A stretch of DNA of 64,000 bases from Poriferisodalis sp965208925 (GTDB lineage: Bacteria > Actinomycetota > Acidimicrobiia > Acidimicrobiales > Poriferisodalaceae). This document shows, piece by piece, positions 45,075 through 54,053 of this stretch; the first letter of the stretch is position 1, and every line of letters begins with the position of its first letter. The notes under the pieces were generated by a model. That model saw nothing but the letters and a program-made list of their open reading frames with translations, was not told where the DNA came from and ran no database searches. Location of the stretch: NCBI RefSeq assembly GCF_965208925.1, contig NZ_OZ242364.1, positions 3,286,001 to 3,350,000 on the forward strand, given 5' to 3'. Made by a program: the position numbers and the translations under genes.

Positions 45075-45147
45075 GTCGTTGCTCCCTGCGATCCGTTTGA
45101 CTCAGCGACAGCTTGCGAGGGTACCTGTAGCGGACCCTGCGACGACT

Positions 45148-46044
45148 TCAGAACAGGTCGGCAAGCACGACGGACTGGTCGCCGTCACTGCTCGCATCGT
45201 CAGCGGCATCCCGGCGCACCGAGGCGAATCCGACGGTGGCACCGTCTAGCAATGCCGCACTGAGCACAGCGCCGATGCCGGCACCGTCAGCGTCGCGCAG
45301 CTCCTCGCCGGCGGTCACACTGCCGCCGGCCCGGAAGCGCCGGATGCCGCGGCGCCCCCCGGCACGCGAGTCGATCCGTTCCACCAGTTCCTGGCCGCGG
45401 TAGCAGCCCTTGGTGAACGACGCTGCCTGCTCGACGAGGCCGGTCTCGTTCGGAATGTCGCCGGGCTGGATCTCGGTGCCCATGGCGGGCAGGCCATAGG
45501 CCATGCGCAGCGCCTCGAACTCGCCGGCAGAGACGTGCTCGGCACCTTGGCCGAAGCTGCCGACGGTGCTGCCGGGGCTCGCCAGCAGGTCGTGACCTCC
45601 GGCGAGGGGCCAGTGCGTCGGGCGCATGACGTGTTCGGGCGCATCGGCAGGGCCGGCCGCTGCGGCCGCGATGGTCGGCTCCGCGGCCGATGTCGGGCCG
45701 CGCACGGCATGCATCGTCCACTGCTGCAGCGAGAACTCCGCCTTGGTTCGCAGCTTGAAGCGTTCCAGCGAGGTGGTCATGGCGTCGCCGAATCCTGCGT
45801 CCGTGTCGGCGACGAACGTCTCGGGGCCGACGCGGCTGATGACGAACAAGGCCTCGACGCGGCCCCGCGGCTCCAGCAGGAACGACAGCGTGCTCTGGCC
45901 GACCTCCATGGCCTCCACGTCCGCGGAGATCTGGCCCTGCAGGTAGGTCTCGGCTTCGGGTCCCGTCACCACGAGCACATCGCGCGGAACCGCCGCGACG
46001 ACCAACCGATCGAGCGAAGCCAGGGCGTTCACCCGCCCCTCCAT
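45148..46044 (-). CDS. ygfZ: Folate-binding protein YgfZ / CAF17 family
   Basis: Tetrahydrofolate-binding protein that helps assemble or repair certain iron-sulfur enzymes; 298 residues. The family signature KGCYRGQELVERI, with its reactive Cys, is at about residues 203-215. The start overlaps the end of the fused trpE-trpG gene by 16 bases; a GTG four codons later is an alternative. Confidence 0.9.
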   Translation of the reverse strand: MEGRVNALASLDRLVVAAVPRDVLVVTGPEAETYLQGQISADVEAMEVGQSTLSFLLEPRGRVEALFVISRVGPETFVADTDAGFGDAMTTSLERFKLRTKAEFSLQQWTMHAVRGPTSAAEPTIAAAAAGPADAPEHVMRPTHWPLAGGHDLLASPGSTVGSFGQGAEHVSAGEFEALRMAYGLPAMGTEIQPGDIPNETGLVEQAASFTKGCYRGQELVERIDSRAGGRRGIRRFRAGGSVTAGEELRDADGAGIGAVLSAALLDGATVGFASVRRDAADDASSDGDQSVVLADLF

Positions 46045-48263
46045 CCCGGCACCAGCCGATCCACGGCATTGCGAATGAGCGCCAGCCCGACGCCGTCGTC
46101 GAGCGACATGATCGACTCGGGATGGAACTGAACTGCTGCGACGGGCAGCTCACGGTGCTCGACGGCCATCACGATGTCGTCGTCGAGGCTGACGGCGGTG
46201 ACTTCCAGTTGGTCAGGCACCTGGGGGCGGCGGGCGAACAGCGAGTGGTAGCGACCTGCCCGGAACTCTTTGGGCAGCCCGTCGAGCAGTTGTCCGCCGA
46301 CGATGCGGATAGCCGAGGGCTTGCCGTGCATCGGCGTCGCAAGCTGGCCCAGCTCGCCGCCGAAGTACTCCACGATGCCCTGCAACCCCAGGCACACCCC
46401 GAACAACGGCAGCCCGGCATCGAGCGTGGCGCGCACCACCGGGCCGATGCTGAAGTCGTCGGGCCGGCCCGGGCCCGGCGACAGCACGATGAGGTCGAAG
46501 TCGTCAGCGCTGATCTCGTCGGTGGGGAACCCCGCTCGGCGGGTCACCACCGTGGCACCGGTCTGGCGCAGGTAGTTCGCCAGTGTGTGCACGAATGAAT
46601 CCAAGTGGTCGATCAGCAGCACCCGCCGCTCGCTGGGCGACGATGCCGTGGCCCCCGTCGAAGGCGCCGAACGCGGCCGGCGAATCGCATCGAGGAATGC
46701 CGATGCCTTGAGCTCGGTCTCCGATTCCTCTTCGTCGGGGTCGGAGTCCCACAGCAGCGTCGCGCCGACCCGAACCTCCGCGTGCCCATCGGCGACGCGG
46801 ATCGTGCGCAGCGTGAGCCCGGTGTTCAGGCTGCCGTCGAAGCCCACCTTGCCCACTGCACCGCCGTACCACGCCCGGGCGGTGCGCTCGTGCTGTTCCA
46901 GGAACATCATCGCCGCCGTCTTCGGCGCACCGGTCACCGTCACCGCCCAGGTGTGCGACAGGAAGGCGTCGAGCGCATCGAATCCGGGCCGAAGGCGTCC
47001 TTCGACGTGATCGACGGTGTGGATGAGACGCGAGTACATCTCGATCTGGCGGCGGCCGATCACCTTGACCGACCCAGGGACGCAGATGCGGCTCTTGTCG
47101 TTGCGGTCGACATCGGTGCACATCGTCAGCTCGGACTCGTCCTTGGCCGAGTTGAGCAGCGCCAAAATCTGCGATGCGTCGTCGATGGGGTCTTGGCCCC
47201 GGGCGATGGTTCCCGAGATCGGGCACGTCTCGACCCGCTCGCCCTCGACGCGCACGTACATCTCAGGCGACGCGCCGACCAACCACTCCCCGCTGTCACC
47301 AGCCGGGCCGTGCTCACTACGCCCGGCTGACGCCGGGCCGAGATTGATCAGGAACCCGTACGGCGCGGGGTTCTGCTCCTTGAGCCGGCGGAACAGCTCC
47401 GCCGGGGACTCGATGCAGGGCTCAGAGAACATCTGGCTCGTGACCACTTCGAAGAGGTCGCCCCGGGCGAAGTACTCGTGAGCGGCCCGCACCCCCGCCG
47501 CATAACCGCCGGGCTCATGGTCGCAGCTCGCCTCCAGCTCGAAATCGGGCTCATACGGCACGCGTGCGCCGCCGCCGGCCAGTCCAGCAGTGCTGCGGCC
47601 GTTCACGGCGAACTCGTACCGGAAGCGCTGCGCGACGCCGCCCTCGTGGTCCACGATGAGCAGGTCGTCGGGCAGGTACAGCACCAGGTCGCGCTGCTGG
47701 GGGGGGCGGGGCAGCGTCAGCGCTATGGGCTCGAACTGGAACGCAAGGTCGTAGCCGAACGCCCCATACAGGCCTAGGTGCGGGTCGTCGCAGGAGAACA
47801 GGTTCACCAGCGCACGCACGACGGTGAACGTGGACGGCTGACGGCTGCGCTCTTCCTCCTCGAAACGCCGGTCGGCCCGCTCCACACGGCAGACCACGGC
47901 GCCCGAGCCATCGCCGGGCTCGTGGCGAAGATCCACGATGCCGGCAGTGCTTCCCAGCGCTGCCAGCGCCTCATGGACCGGCTCCAGCAGCACCGTGCCC
48001 CGCTCGTTCAAAGCGCTCACCCAGATGTCCTGCGCCCGGCTGGTGACGGCCAGCGGCGGGTCGGCGAAGCCCATGTCCCAGCGGGTGTAGCGGCCCGGGT
48101 ATTCGTAGCTCGACGACAGCAGCACGCCGCGGGCCTCGTCCAGCCGGTCGACGAGGTCTTCGATCTCGGCGTTGCCGTCGACCGTCGACGCAGCGAGCGA
48201 GACTGTGATGCCCCCGCCGGTCTGGAACTGCGTCCCGCCCGTATCCGTGTGATCAGGGCTCAT
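46029..48263 (-). CDS. trpEG: Fused anthranilate synthase (TrpE and TrpG in one chain)
   Basis: First enzyme of tryptophan synthesis: converts chorismate and glutamine to anthranilate. In 744 residues it joins a chorismate-binding domain (about 1-525; PISGTIARG, DVDRNDKSRIC, VTGAPKTAAM) to a glutamine amidotransferase (about 545-744; Cys in GVCLGLQGI, His-Glu in QFHPESIMS). This TrpE(G) layout is known from rhizobia and some actinobacteria. The length and order fit anthranilate synthase better than aminodeoxychorismate synthase. ATG 48263 has AGGAG nine bases upstream. It begins the trp block after the groES-like gene. Confidence 0.92.
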   Translation of the reverse strand: MSPDHTDTGGTQFQTGGGITVSLAASTVDGNAEIEDLVDRLDEARGVLLSSSYEYPGRYTRWDMGFADPPLAVTSRAQDIWVSALNERGTVLLEPVHEALAALGSTAGIVDLRHEPGDGSGAVVCRVERADRRFEEEERSRQPSTFTVVRALVNLFSCDDPHLGLYGAFGYDLAFQFEPIALTLPRPPQQRDLVLYLPDDLLIVDHEGGVAQRFRYEFAVNGRSTAGLAGGGARVPYEPDFELEASCDHEPGGYAAGVRAAHEYFARGDLFEVVTSQMFSEPCIESPAELFRRLKEQNPAPYGFLINLGPASAGRSEHGPAGDSGEWLVGASPEMYVRVEGERVETCPISGTIARGQDPIDDASQILALLNSAKDESELTMCTDVDRNDKSRICVPGSVKVIGRRQIEMYSRLIHTVDHVEGRLRPGFDALDAFLSHTWAVTVTGAPKTAAMMFLEQHERTARAWYGGAVGKVGFDGSLNTGLTLRTIRVADGHAEVRVGATLLWDSDPDEEESETELKASAFLDAIRRPRSAPSTGATASSPSERRVLLIDHLDSFVHTLANYLRQTGATVVTRRAGFPTDEISADDFDLIVLSPGPGRPDDFSIGPVVRATLDAGLPLFGVCLGLQGIVEYFGGELGQLATPMHGKPSAIRIVGGQLLDGLPKEFRAGRYHSLFARRPQVPDQLEVTAVSLDDDIVMAVEHRELPVAAVQFHPESIMSLDDGVGLALIRNAVDRLVPGWRGG

Positions 48264-48314
48264 GGGACGGGACTCCTGGGACCAAGGTCGCAGTGCAGGC
48301 TCAGGGCCGCACGA

Positions 48315-48773
48315 TCACAGGTACAGGCCAGTGCTGCCGGGCTCGATGCGGGGCGCTGCGATGGCGTGCACGTCGCGCTCGCGCAAGATAAGGAAATCGT
48401 CGCCGTGCACCTCGACTTCGTGGCGATCCTCGGGGCTGAACAGCACCCGGTCGCCTTCCTGGGCGGTCCGGACGTTCGGCCCTGCACCGATCACTTCGCC
48501 CCATACGAGGCGCTTGTTCTGCTGGGCGGTCGCCGGGATCAGGATCCCGCCGCTGGTGCGCCGTTCTGAGCCGTCGTTGGGCAGCCGCACGAGCAGCCGA
48601 TCGTGGAGCATCTTGATGGGCCGGCGCTCGCCATCGGAGTCGGGCGGGGCGGACGGCTTCGGCTTGCCGGCAGCGGGCCTCGGGCGGTCGCCGGGCTTCG
48701 AGCTCTTCGAGGGACGAGCGGGTTTCGTCGCCGACGCGGCGCTGTGCTCGTTGTTGGTCTCAGGAGCGCTCAC
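48315..48773 (-). CDS. groES: GroES-like co-chaperonin with N-terminal extension
   Basis: Chaperonin cap of 152 residues if read from GTG 48773. Residues about 55-152 are a GroES domain: PIKMLHDRLLVRLP, mobile loop RRTSGGILIPATAQQ and the closing GDDFLILRERDVHAI. The first 50 residues are Lys/Pro/Ser-rich and look disordered. Normal GroES length would be given by the internal ATG 48611, but that has no ribosome binding site, while GTG 48773 sits seven bases after a TACCGT box. No groEL is adjacent, so this may be a second copy. It is divergent from the alpha/beta hydrolase. Confidence 0.8.
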   Translation of the reverse strand: MSAPETNNEHSAASATKPARPSKSSKPGDRPRPAAGKPKPSAPPDSDGERRPIKMLHDRLLVRLPNDGSERRTSGGILIPATAQQNKRLVWGEVIGAGPNVRTAQEGDRVLFSPEDRHEVEVHGDDFLILRERDVHAIAAPRIEPGSTGLYL

Positions 48774-48780
48774 CGCCCGC

Positions 48781-48790
48781 ACGGTACCGT
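48781..48790. promoter_or_regulatory. Palindrome ACGGTACCGT carrying two divergent -10 boxes
   Basis: The perfect ten-base palindrome contains TACCGT on each strand. On the minus strand the box ends seven bases before GTG 48773 (groES-like); on the plus strand it ends eight bases before GTG 48799 (hydrolase). The two starts are only 25 bases apart, so RNA polymerase probably cannot serve both at once. Confidence 0.45.
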
Positions 48791-48798
48791 TCACCGCC

Positions 48799-49548
48799 GT
48801 GAATGACGCAGCGAATTCGCAGCGGCCGCCCGCTCCTGGCCCGCCATTTGAGGTCGAGGCGTTCGCAGTTGAGGCGGTGTCCTCCGATGGCATCGAGCTC
48901 GAGGCCGAAGCTGCCTGGCCCGGCGCGACCGGGCCTAAGGGATCAGGCATCGATGGCGGCAGTTCCGTCGGCACAGCCGCAGCGGTGGCGGTGCTGTCCC
49001 ATCCGCACCCGCTCTACGGCGGCGACATGTGGAACCCGCTCGTCGATCACCTCTTCAGGGCCCTGCCCGCGAGCGGCATCGCGACGCTTCGCTACAACTT
49101 TCGGGGCACCGGACGTTCGGGCGGACGCCACGACGACGGGAACGCCGAACAGCTCGACGCCCTGGCGGCGTTCGACGCAGCCGTGCGCCTCGCAGCAGAC
49201 CGGTCGCAGGCCGATGCCGCGTCGCCGGTCGTCTCTGCCGGCTGGTCATTCGGCGGCGATGTCTCGCTGGCGGCCAACCACGACGGCTTGTCGGCTTGGA
49301 TCGGGATTGCCGCGCCGTTGCGGATCGTCGACCCGGCATCGATGCGCGCCGCAGCCGATCCTCGGCCCAAGCTGCTCCTGGTGCCCGAGCACGACCAGTT
49401 CCGCTCCCCCGCCGAAGCAACCGACATTGCATCGGGCTGGACGAATACCCGAATCGAGGTGATCGCCGGCGGCGATCACTTCCTGATGGGTCACGCACGC
49501 GCCGTCGCCGACCAGATCTCGGGATTCGTCGCTGATCTGTCGCGCTGA
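48799..49548 (+). CDS. Alpha/beta hydrolase (dienelactone/YsgA-like)
   Basis: Protein of 249 residues from GTG 48799. HPHPLYGGDMWNP and the following RYNFRGTGRSGG are typical of the small alpha/beta hydrolases with an N-terminal HPHP motif. The nucleophile is the serine in AGWSFGG, the acid lies in VPEHDQFRSP and the histidine in GGDHFLMGH. The substrate is unknown. It is divergent from the groES-like gene and convergent with the acyl-CoA synthetase, 25 bases apart. Confidence 0.85.
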   Translation: MNDAANSQRPPAPGPPFEVEAFAVEAVSSDGIELEAEAAWPGATGPKGSGIDGGSSVGTAAAVAVLSHPHPLYGGDMWNPLVDHLFRALPASGIATLRYNFRGTGRSGGRHDDGNAEQLDALAAFDAAVRLAADRSQADAASPVVSAGWSFGGDVSLAANHDGLSAWIGIAAPLRIVDPASMRAAADPRPKLLLVPEHDQFRSPAEATDIASGWTNTRIEVIAGGDHFLMGHARAVADQISGFVADLSR

Positions 49549-49573
49549 CACCCGTCGCCTGGAGCCAGCGCGG

Positions 49574-51145
49574 TCACACGATGCTTGAGCTGCGCTCGCT
49601 CCAGTATTCGTCGCGCAGGACGCGCTTGTAGAGCTTGCCGGTGGGAAGGCGGGGCAGTTCGTCCCGGAAGTCGAGGGAGCGGGGCACCTTGTAGTTGGCC
49701 AGATGCTCCCGGGCATACGCCAGCAGCTCGGTTGCCAGGGCGTCGTCTGCCTCGACGCCGGCCACCGGCTCGACCACCGCCTTCACCTCCTCGCCGAAAT
49801 CCTCGTTGGGCACGCCGAACACGGCGACATCGCCCACCTTGGGATGCATCACGAGACGGTCTTCGATCTCCTGGGGGTAGATGTTGACTCCGCCCGAGAT
49901 GATCATGAACGCCTTGCGGTCGGTCAGGAACAGGTAGCCGTCCTCGTCGACACGGCCCACATCGCCCAGCGTCGACCACAGCTCGTGCCGGTCGTGGCGA
50001 GACTCGGCAGTCTTGGCCGGGTCGTTGTGGTACTCGAATGCCGGGACCTCACGCTCGAAGTAGATGGTCCCCGACTCGCCGGTCGGCAGCTCGTTGCCCT
50101 CGTCGTCGCAGATGTGGATGACCCCGATGAGCGGCTTGCCGACAGTGCCCGGGCGCTCGAGCCATTCACCCGAGGTCACGTAGCAGAAGCCGTTCAGCTC
50201 GGTGCCCGCGTAGTACTCGTGCAGGATCGGCCCCCACCAGTCGATCATCTGTTGCTTCACCTCGACCGGGCACGGTGCCGCCGCATGCACGGCGACCTGA
50301 TGGCTGGACAGGTCGTGCGCCGCTCGGGCCTCCTCGGGCAGCTTCAGCATGCGGCTGAACATGGTGGGCACCCACTGGCTGTGCGTGATGCCGTACTGCT
50401 CGATGTACGCCAGCGACTCCGCGGCGTCGAACCGGTCCATCACCACCGCAGTGCCGCCCATCGACTGGGTGCCGGTGGTGAACGCCAGCGGCGCCGAGTG
50501 GTACAGCGGCGCGGGCGACAGGTACATGCTGCCCTCCCCGATGCCGAAGATGCCCGCGATCATCCCGACGCCGACAAGATCCGGGTCGGTGATCGACGTG
50601 CCGTCGAGCGGCCGCATGATGCCCTTCGGGCGTCCGGTCGTGCCCGAGCTGTAGAGCATGGGTGCTCCCCTGGGCTGTTCGTCGAGCGGTTCCGCGGGAT
50701 AGGCCGCAATTGCATCGTCGAAGGAGTCGAACCCGGCAACATCATGACTGGCAGTGGCCTCGCCCAGCATGAGCCGCACGTCGCAGTCGCCGATGAGCGG
50801 CAGCATCTCCGTTGCCGCTTCGGCGACAGCCGGCGAGGCAACCAGCACCCGTGCGCCGCAGTCGTTCACGATGTAGGCGGCTTCCTCTGCGGTCAGATAC
50901 CGGTTGACCGTGGTGAAGTAGAGGCCGCTGCGCATTGCGGCCCAGTAGGCGTCGAAATAGCCGATGTTGTTGTCGGCGAAGATCGCCACGTGGTCACCGC
51001 GGCGCAAGCCGGCGGCCCACATGAGCTGGGCGAACTGGCAGCTGCGCGCTTCGAGCTCGCCGAACGTCCGGGTCTGGCCGTCGCGGGCCATGATCACTGC
51101 TGGACGGTCGGGATGGTTCGCTGCATGCGCGCCGGGGTAGCTCAT
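49574..51145 (-). CDS. Acyl-CoA synthetase (AMP-forming)
   Basis: Activates a carboxylic acid to its CoA ester through an acyl-adenylate; 523 residues. The AMP-binding signature YSSGTTGRPKGIM, YYAGTE, the LFLTDRKAFMIISGGVNIYP hinge region and the catalytic Lys in LPTGKLYKR are present. Fatty or aromatic acids are typical substrates. It follows hisF by 24 bases, but a TAGCTT box seven bases before its ATG implies its own leaderless promoter, so it is not simply a his gene. Confidence 0.92.
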   Translation of the reverse strand: MSYPGAHAANHPDRPAVIMARDGQTRTFGELEARSCQFAQLMWAAGLRRGDHVAIFADNNIGYFDAYWAAMRSGLYFTTVNRYLTAEEAAYIVNDCGARVLVASPAVAEAATEMLPLIGDCDVRLMLGEATASHDVAGFDSFDDAIAAYPAEPLDEQPRGAPMLYSSGTTGRPKGIMRPLDGTSITDPDLVGVGMIAGIFGIGEGSMYLSPAPLYHSAPLAFTTGTQSMGGTAVVMDRFDAAESLAYIEQYGITHSQWVPTMFSRMLKLPEEARAAHDLSSHQVAVHAAAPCPVEVKQQMIDWWGPILHEYYAGTELNGFCYVTSGEWLERPGTVGKPLIGVIHICDDEGNELPTGESGTIYFEREVPAFEYHNDPAKTAESRHDRHELWSTLGDVGRVDEDGYLFLTDRKAFMIISGGVNIYPQEIEDRLVMHPKVGDVAVFGVPNEDFGEEVKAVVEPVAGVEADDALATELLAYAREHLANYKVPRSLDFRDELPRLPTGKLYKRVLRDEYWSERSSSIV

Positions 51146-51152
51146 GGCGAGG

Positions 51153-51158
51153 AAGCTA
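51153..51158 (-). promoter_or_regulatory. Putative -10 box (TAGCTT) for the leaderless acyl-CoA synthetase gene
   Basis: On the minus strand TAGCTT ends seven bases before ATG 51145, in the short gap after hisF. The hexamer is the same as the one before fabZ. No ribosome binding site is seen. Confidence 0.45.
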
Positions 51159-51169
51159 GCGGGTGCCCC

Positions 51170-51952
51170 TCATGCGGACGGGGGCCGGACGGCTACTCCT
51201 GCGTCCATGAGCGCCTGCTTGGCGTCGGCGATCGTGTGCTCGCCGAAATGGAAGATCGAGGCCGCGAGCACAGCGTCGGCGTTGGCGACGAGGGCGCCGT
51301 CCACCAGGTGCTTCAGCGTGCCCACGCCGCCGCTGGCCACGACGGGAATCCCCACCGCGTCGACGACGGCCCGGGTGAGCTGGAGATCGAAGCCGGTCTT
51401 GGTGCCGTCGGCATCCATGGAATTCAGCACGATCTCGCCGGCGCCGAGCTCAGCCACCCGGCCCACCCAGCCGAGCGCGTCGATGCCGGTGTTCTCCCTG
51501 CCGCCCTTGACATAGACGTTCCACGACGTGGTCTCGCCGCCGCCGACATCGTTGGCCTTGGCGTCCACAGAAACCACGACGCACTGGCTGCCGAACTCAT
51601 CGGCAATCTCGCTCACCAGCTCGGGTCGCACGACTGCCGCCGAGTTCACCGACACCTTGTCGGCCCCTGCGCGCAGCAGTGCCCGGGCGTCGTCGACCGA
51701 GCGGATGCCCCCGCCGATCGTGAACGGGACGAAGACCTCTTCGGCGGTGTGACGGGCCAGCTCGATGATCGTGCCGCGGTCGTGCGCGGAGGCCGTGATG
51801 TCGTAGAAGACGATCTCGTCGGCACCTTGGCGGTCGTACGCAGCCGCCAGTTCGACGGGATCGCCGGCATCGCGCAGTCCGACGAAGTTGACCCCCTTGA
51901 CGACCCGGCCGTCGTCGACGTCGAGGCACGGGATGACCCGCACGGTCTTCAT
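51170..51952 (-). CDS. hisF: Imidazole glycerol phosphate synthase, cyclase subunit
   Basis: TIM-barrel partner of HisH that uses ammonia to close the imidazole ring; 260 residues. IPCLDVDDGRVVKGVNFVGLRDAGDP is split over the recognised IPCLDV and VKGVNF motifs, with the catalytic Asp residues in CLDVDDG and LNSMDADGTKTGFD. It is last in the his operon. HisA and HisF are related barrels but the HisF motifs are distinct. Confidence 0.96.
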   Translation of the reverse strand: MKTVRVIPCLDVDDGRVVKGVNFVGLRDAGDPVELAAAYDRQGADEIVFYDITASAHDRGTIIELARHTAEEVFVPFTIGGGIRSVDDARALLRAGADKVSVNSAAVVRPELVSEIADEFGSQCVVVSVDAKANDVGGGETTSWNVYVKGGRENTGIDALGWVGRVAELGAGEIVLNSMDADGTKTGFDLQLTRAVVDAVGIPVVASGGVGTLKHLVDGALVANADAVLAASIFHFGEHTIADAKQALMDAGVAVRPPSA

Positions 51953-51979
51953 CTGGGCGACCTCATCTGGATGCCTCCG

Positions 51980-52792
51980 TCACTGGGCTGGCCCGGGGTC
52001 GGGAGCATCCACTGCGGCGCTGCCGCGCGCCACCACCACCGCAGCGACGGGCGAGATCGCGCCGTCGTGGAGTGCCTTGCCCACGATGGCCCCGGCGAGC
52101 GTGTGCCCATGCGGTGAGCGCAGGTCTCGCAGGTCGGCGATGTCGGCCAGGCAGCCCACCCCACCGCTGGCGATCACCGACATCGCCAGGGGCCGCTGAG
52201 GCGCATCCAGCACGTCCCGCAGCCCGGCCAGGTCGCTGCCGCCGCCCATGCCGTCGTGGGCGATCTGCGTCACGATCACCGCTTCGGCGCCGCTGCCGGC
52301 GAGTCGGGCGAGGGCATCGCCGAGGCTGACCCCACTCTGATGTTCCCAGCCGCGGGTGGCCACCTCGGTTCCCCGCACATCGAGACCGACCGCGACACTG
52401 TGACCGGCGGAGGTCAGTTCCCCAACGAGGTCCGGATTCTCGACCGCGGCCGTGCCGACCACGCATCGAGCGACTCCCGCGTCGAACAGCTCTGCGGCGT
52501 TCGCGCGGCTGCGCACGCCTCCTCCTACCTGCACGCGGACGCCGACGTCTCCCACGGCGGCCACCACAGACCGGATCACGGCCCGGTTCTGCGGCTGCGG
52601 CTCACCAGTGCGGGCAGCGTCGAGATCGACCATGTGGATCCAGCGGGTGCCCGCCTCTGCGAACTCGTGCGCAACTTCCACCGGGTTGGCGTCGTAGCGC
52701 ACCTCACGGTCGTAGTCACCCTGCAGCAGGCGCACGCAGCGCCCGCCGCGCAGGTCGATGGCGGGATACAGGTCGAAGCTCACCGGCGGCAC
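51980..52792 (-). CDS. hisA: ProFAR isomerase (HisA)
   Basis: Isomerises ProFAR in histidine synthesis; 270 residues of TIM-barrel fold. The acid-base Asp is in YPAIDLRGG, and LLQGDYDRE plus QIAHDGM are HisA motifs. In many actinobacteria this protein is the dual PriA, but the QGDY motif and the separate trpF at 44025 point to a dedicated HisA. The start overlaps the end of hisH by 13 bases, so the genes are coupled. Confidence 0.93.
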   Translation of the reverse strand: MPPVSFDLYPAIDLRGGRCVRLLQGDYDREVRYDANPVEVAHEFAEAGTRWIHMVDLDAARTGEPQPQNRAVIRSVVAAVGDVGVRVQVGGGVRSRANAAELFDAGVARCVVGTAAVENPDLVGELTSAGHSVAVGLDVRGTEVATRGWEHQSGVSLGDALARLAGSGAEAVIVTQIAHDGMGGGSDLAGLRDVLDAPQRPLAMSVIASGGVGCLADIADLRDLRSPHGHTLAGAIVGKALHDGAISPVAAVVVARGSAAVDAPDPGPAQ

Positions 52793-53427
52793 CGGTCGGC
52801 CCTCACTGCGGCAAGAAAGTTCTGTGCCAGCCGCTTGCCGGCATCGCCGGATTTCTCAGGGTGGAACTGGGTGGCCCACACCCGGCCGCGCTCGGTGACG
52901 GCGGTGATCGGCGTGGGGTAGTCGCATGTCGCAACCACGAAGCCGTCGTCGGTGTCGGGCGCGTAGCTGTGGACGAAGTACATCCAGGCGCCGCCGGTCA
53001 GCCCGGCCAACAACGGGCACTCGGGTCGGCGCACATCGAGGCGGTTCCACTGCATCTGCGGTCGCACCACGCCGTCGGGCAGGAGCCGCACGGTGCCGGG
53101 CATCACGCCGAGGCCCTTCACGCCAGATGCCTCCTCGGAGGCCTCGAACAGCATCTGCATGCCCACGCAGATGCCCAGGAACGGGCGCCCGCTCTCGATG
53201 GCCGCAAGCGCCGGCTGCTCCAAGCCCGTAGCGCGCAGCTGCGCCATGCAGGTCCCGAAGTGTCCGACGCCGGGCAGCACCACCCCGTCGGCGTCGCCGA
53301 TGAGGCCGGCATCGGCAGTCAGGTGAGCATCGGCGCCCACCCGTTCGAGCGCCTTCTGAGCCGAGCGCAGGTTGCCGATGCCGTAATCGAGTACCGCGAT
53401 CAGCGGCGGGGCGCTGTTGCCGGTCAC
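52780..53427 (-). CDS. hisH: Imidazole glycerol phosphate synthase, glutaminase subunit
   Basis: Releases ammonia from glutamine and passes it to HisF; 215 residues. The triad is the Cys in GICVGMQML, with the His and Glu in ATQFHPEKSG. The N-terminal VLDYGIGNLRS is characteristic of HisH. It lies between hisB and hisA in the operon. Confidence 0.96.
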   Translation of the reverse strand: MTGNSAPPLIAVLDYGIGNLRSAQKALERVGADAHLTADAGLIGDADGVVLPGVGHFGTCMAQLRATGLEQPALAAIESGRPFLGICVGMQMLFEASEEASGVKGLGVMPGTVRLLPDGVVRPQMQWNRLDVRRPECPLLAGLTGGAWMYFVHSYAPDTDDGFVVATCDYPTPITAVTERGRVWATQFHPEKSGDAGKRLAQNFLAAVRADRCRR

Positions 53428-53449
53428 CGACGGCCCGTCAGTGCGTCGG

Positions 53450-54043
53450 TCACAGGACGCCTTTGGTGGAGGGCAGCACGTCGTCGGCGACGCGGATGGC
53501 GTCGTAGAAGGCCCGCGCTGCGCCCTTGAAGCTGGCCTCGATGATGTGGTGGGTGTTGCGGCCGCGCAGCATCACCAGGTGCAGGGTGATGCCGGCCGAC
53601 ATGACCAGGCCGCGCCAGAACTCCTCGCAGAGCTGCGGGTCGAAGGGCGGGTCGCCCAGGATCTTCTCGCCGGGCGGCTCGATGTCGTAGTGCAGGAATG
53701 GCCGGCCGGACAGATCCAGCACGACCTCGACCGCGGCCTCGTCGAGCGGCACCACGTAGGAGGCGAAACGGCGCACCCCGGCCTTGTCGCCCCAGGCCTG
53801 TCGCATCGCCTCACCGAGCGCGATGCCGGTGTCCTCCACGGTGTGGTGGGCGTCGATCTCCAGGTCGCCGACCGTACGCAGTTGCAGGTCGAAGCGGGCG
53901 TGCTTGGCGAGCTGGGCGAGCATGTGGTCGAAGAACGGCAGCCCGGTGGAGATGTCGGTCTGACCGCTGCCGTCCAGGCTCAGCGTCAGGTCGATCTGGG
54001 TCTCTTTGGTGTTGCGCTGCACAGTTGCAGTACGAGCAGTCAT
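53450..54043 (-). CDS. hisB: Imidazoleglycerol-phosphate dehydratase
   Basis: Dehydrates imidazole glycerol phosphate; a single-function enzyme of 197 residues without the phosphatase domain of E. coli HisB. The manganese-binding HHTVEDTGIALGEA and HHIIEASFKGAARA motifs are present. ATG 54043 is chosen because GAGG sits five bases upstream; the reading from 54067 would overlap the end of hisC. Confidence 0.95.
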   Translation of the reverse strand: MTARTATVQRNTKETQIDLTLSLDGSGQTDISTGLPFFDHMLAQLAKHARFDLQLRTVGDLEIDAHHTVEDTGIALGEAMRQAWGDKAGVRRFASYVVPLDEAAVEVVLDLSGRPFLHYDIEPPGEKILGDPPFDPQLCEEFWRGLVMSAGITLHLVMLRGRNTHHIIEASFKGAARAFYDAIRVADDVLPSTKGVL

Positions 54044-54053
54044 GGGAACCTCA

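Noticed and set aside
49703..52117. Very long plus-strand open frame (about 800 codons) opposite the acyl-CoA synthetase and hisF
   Set aside because: It is antisense to two clear enzymes, crosses gene boundaries and reads as low-complexity Arg/His/Val-rich protein. High G+C keeps such frames open.
51980..52792. PriA (dual HisA/TrpF)
   Set aside because: A separate trpF is present at 44025 and the QGDY-type motif fits plain HisA better, though an enzyme test would settle it.
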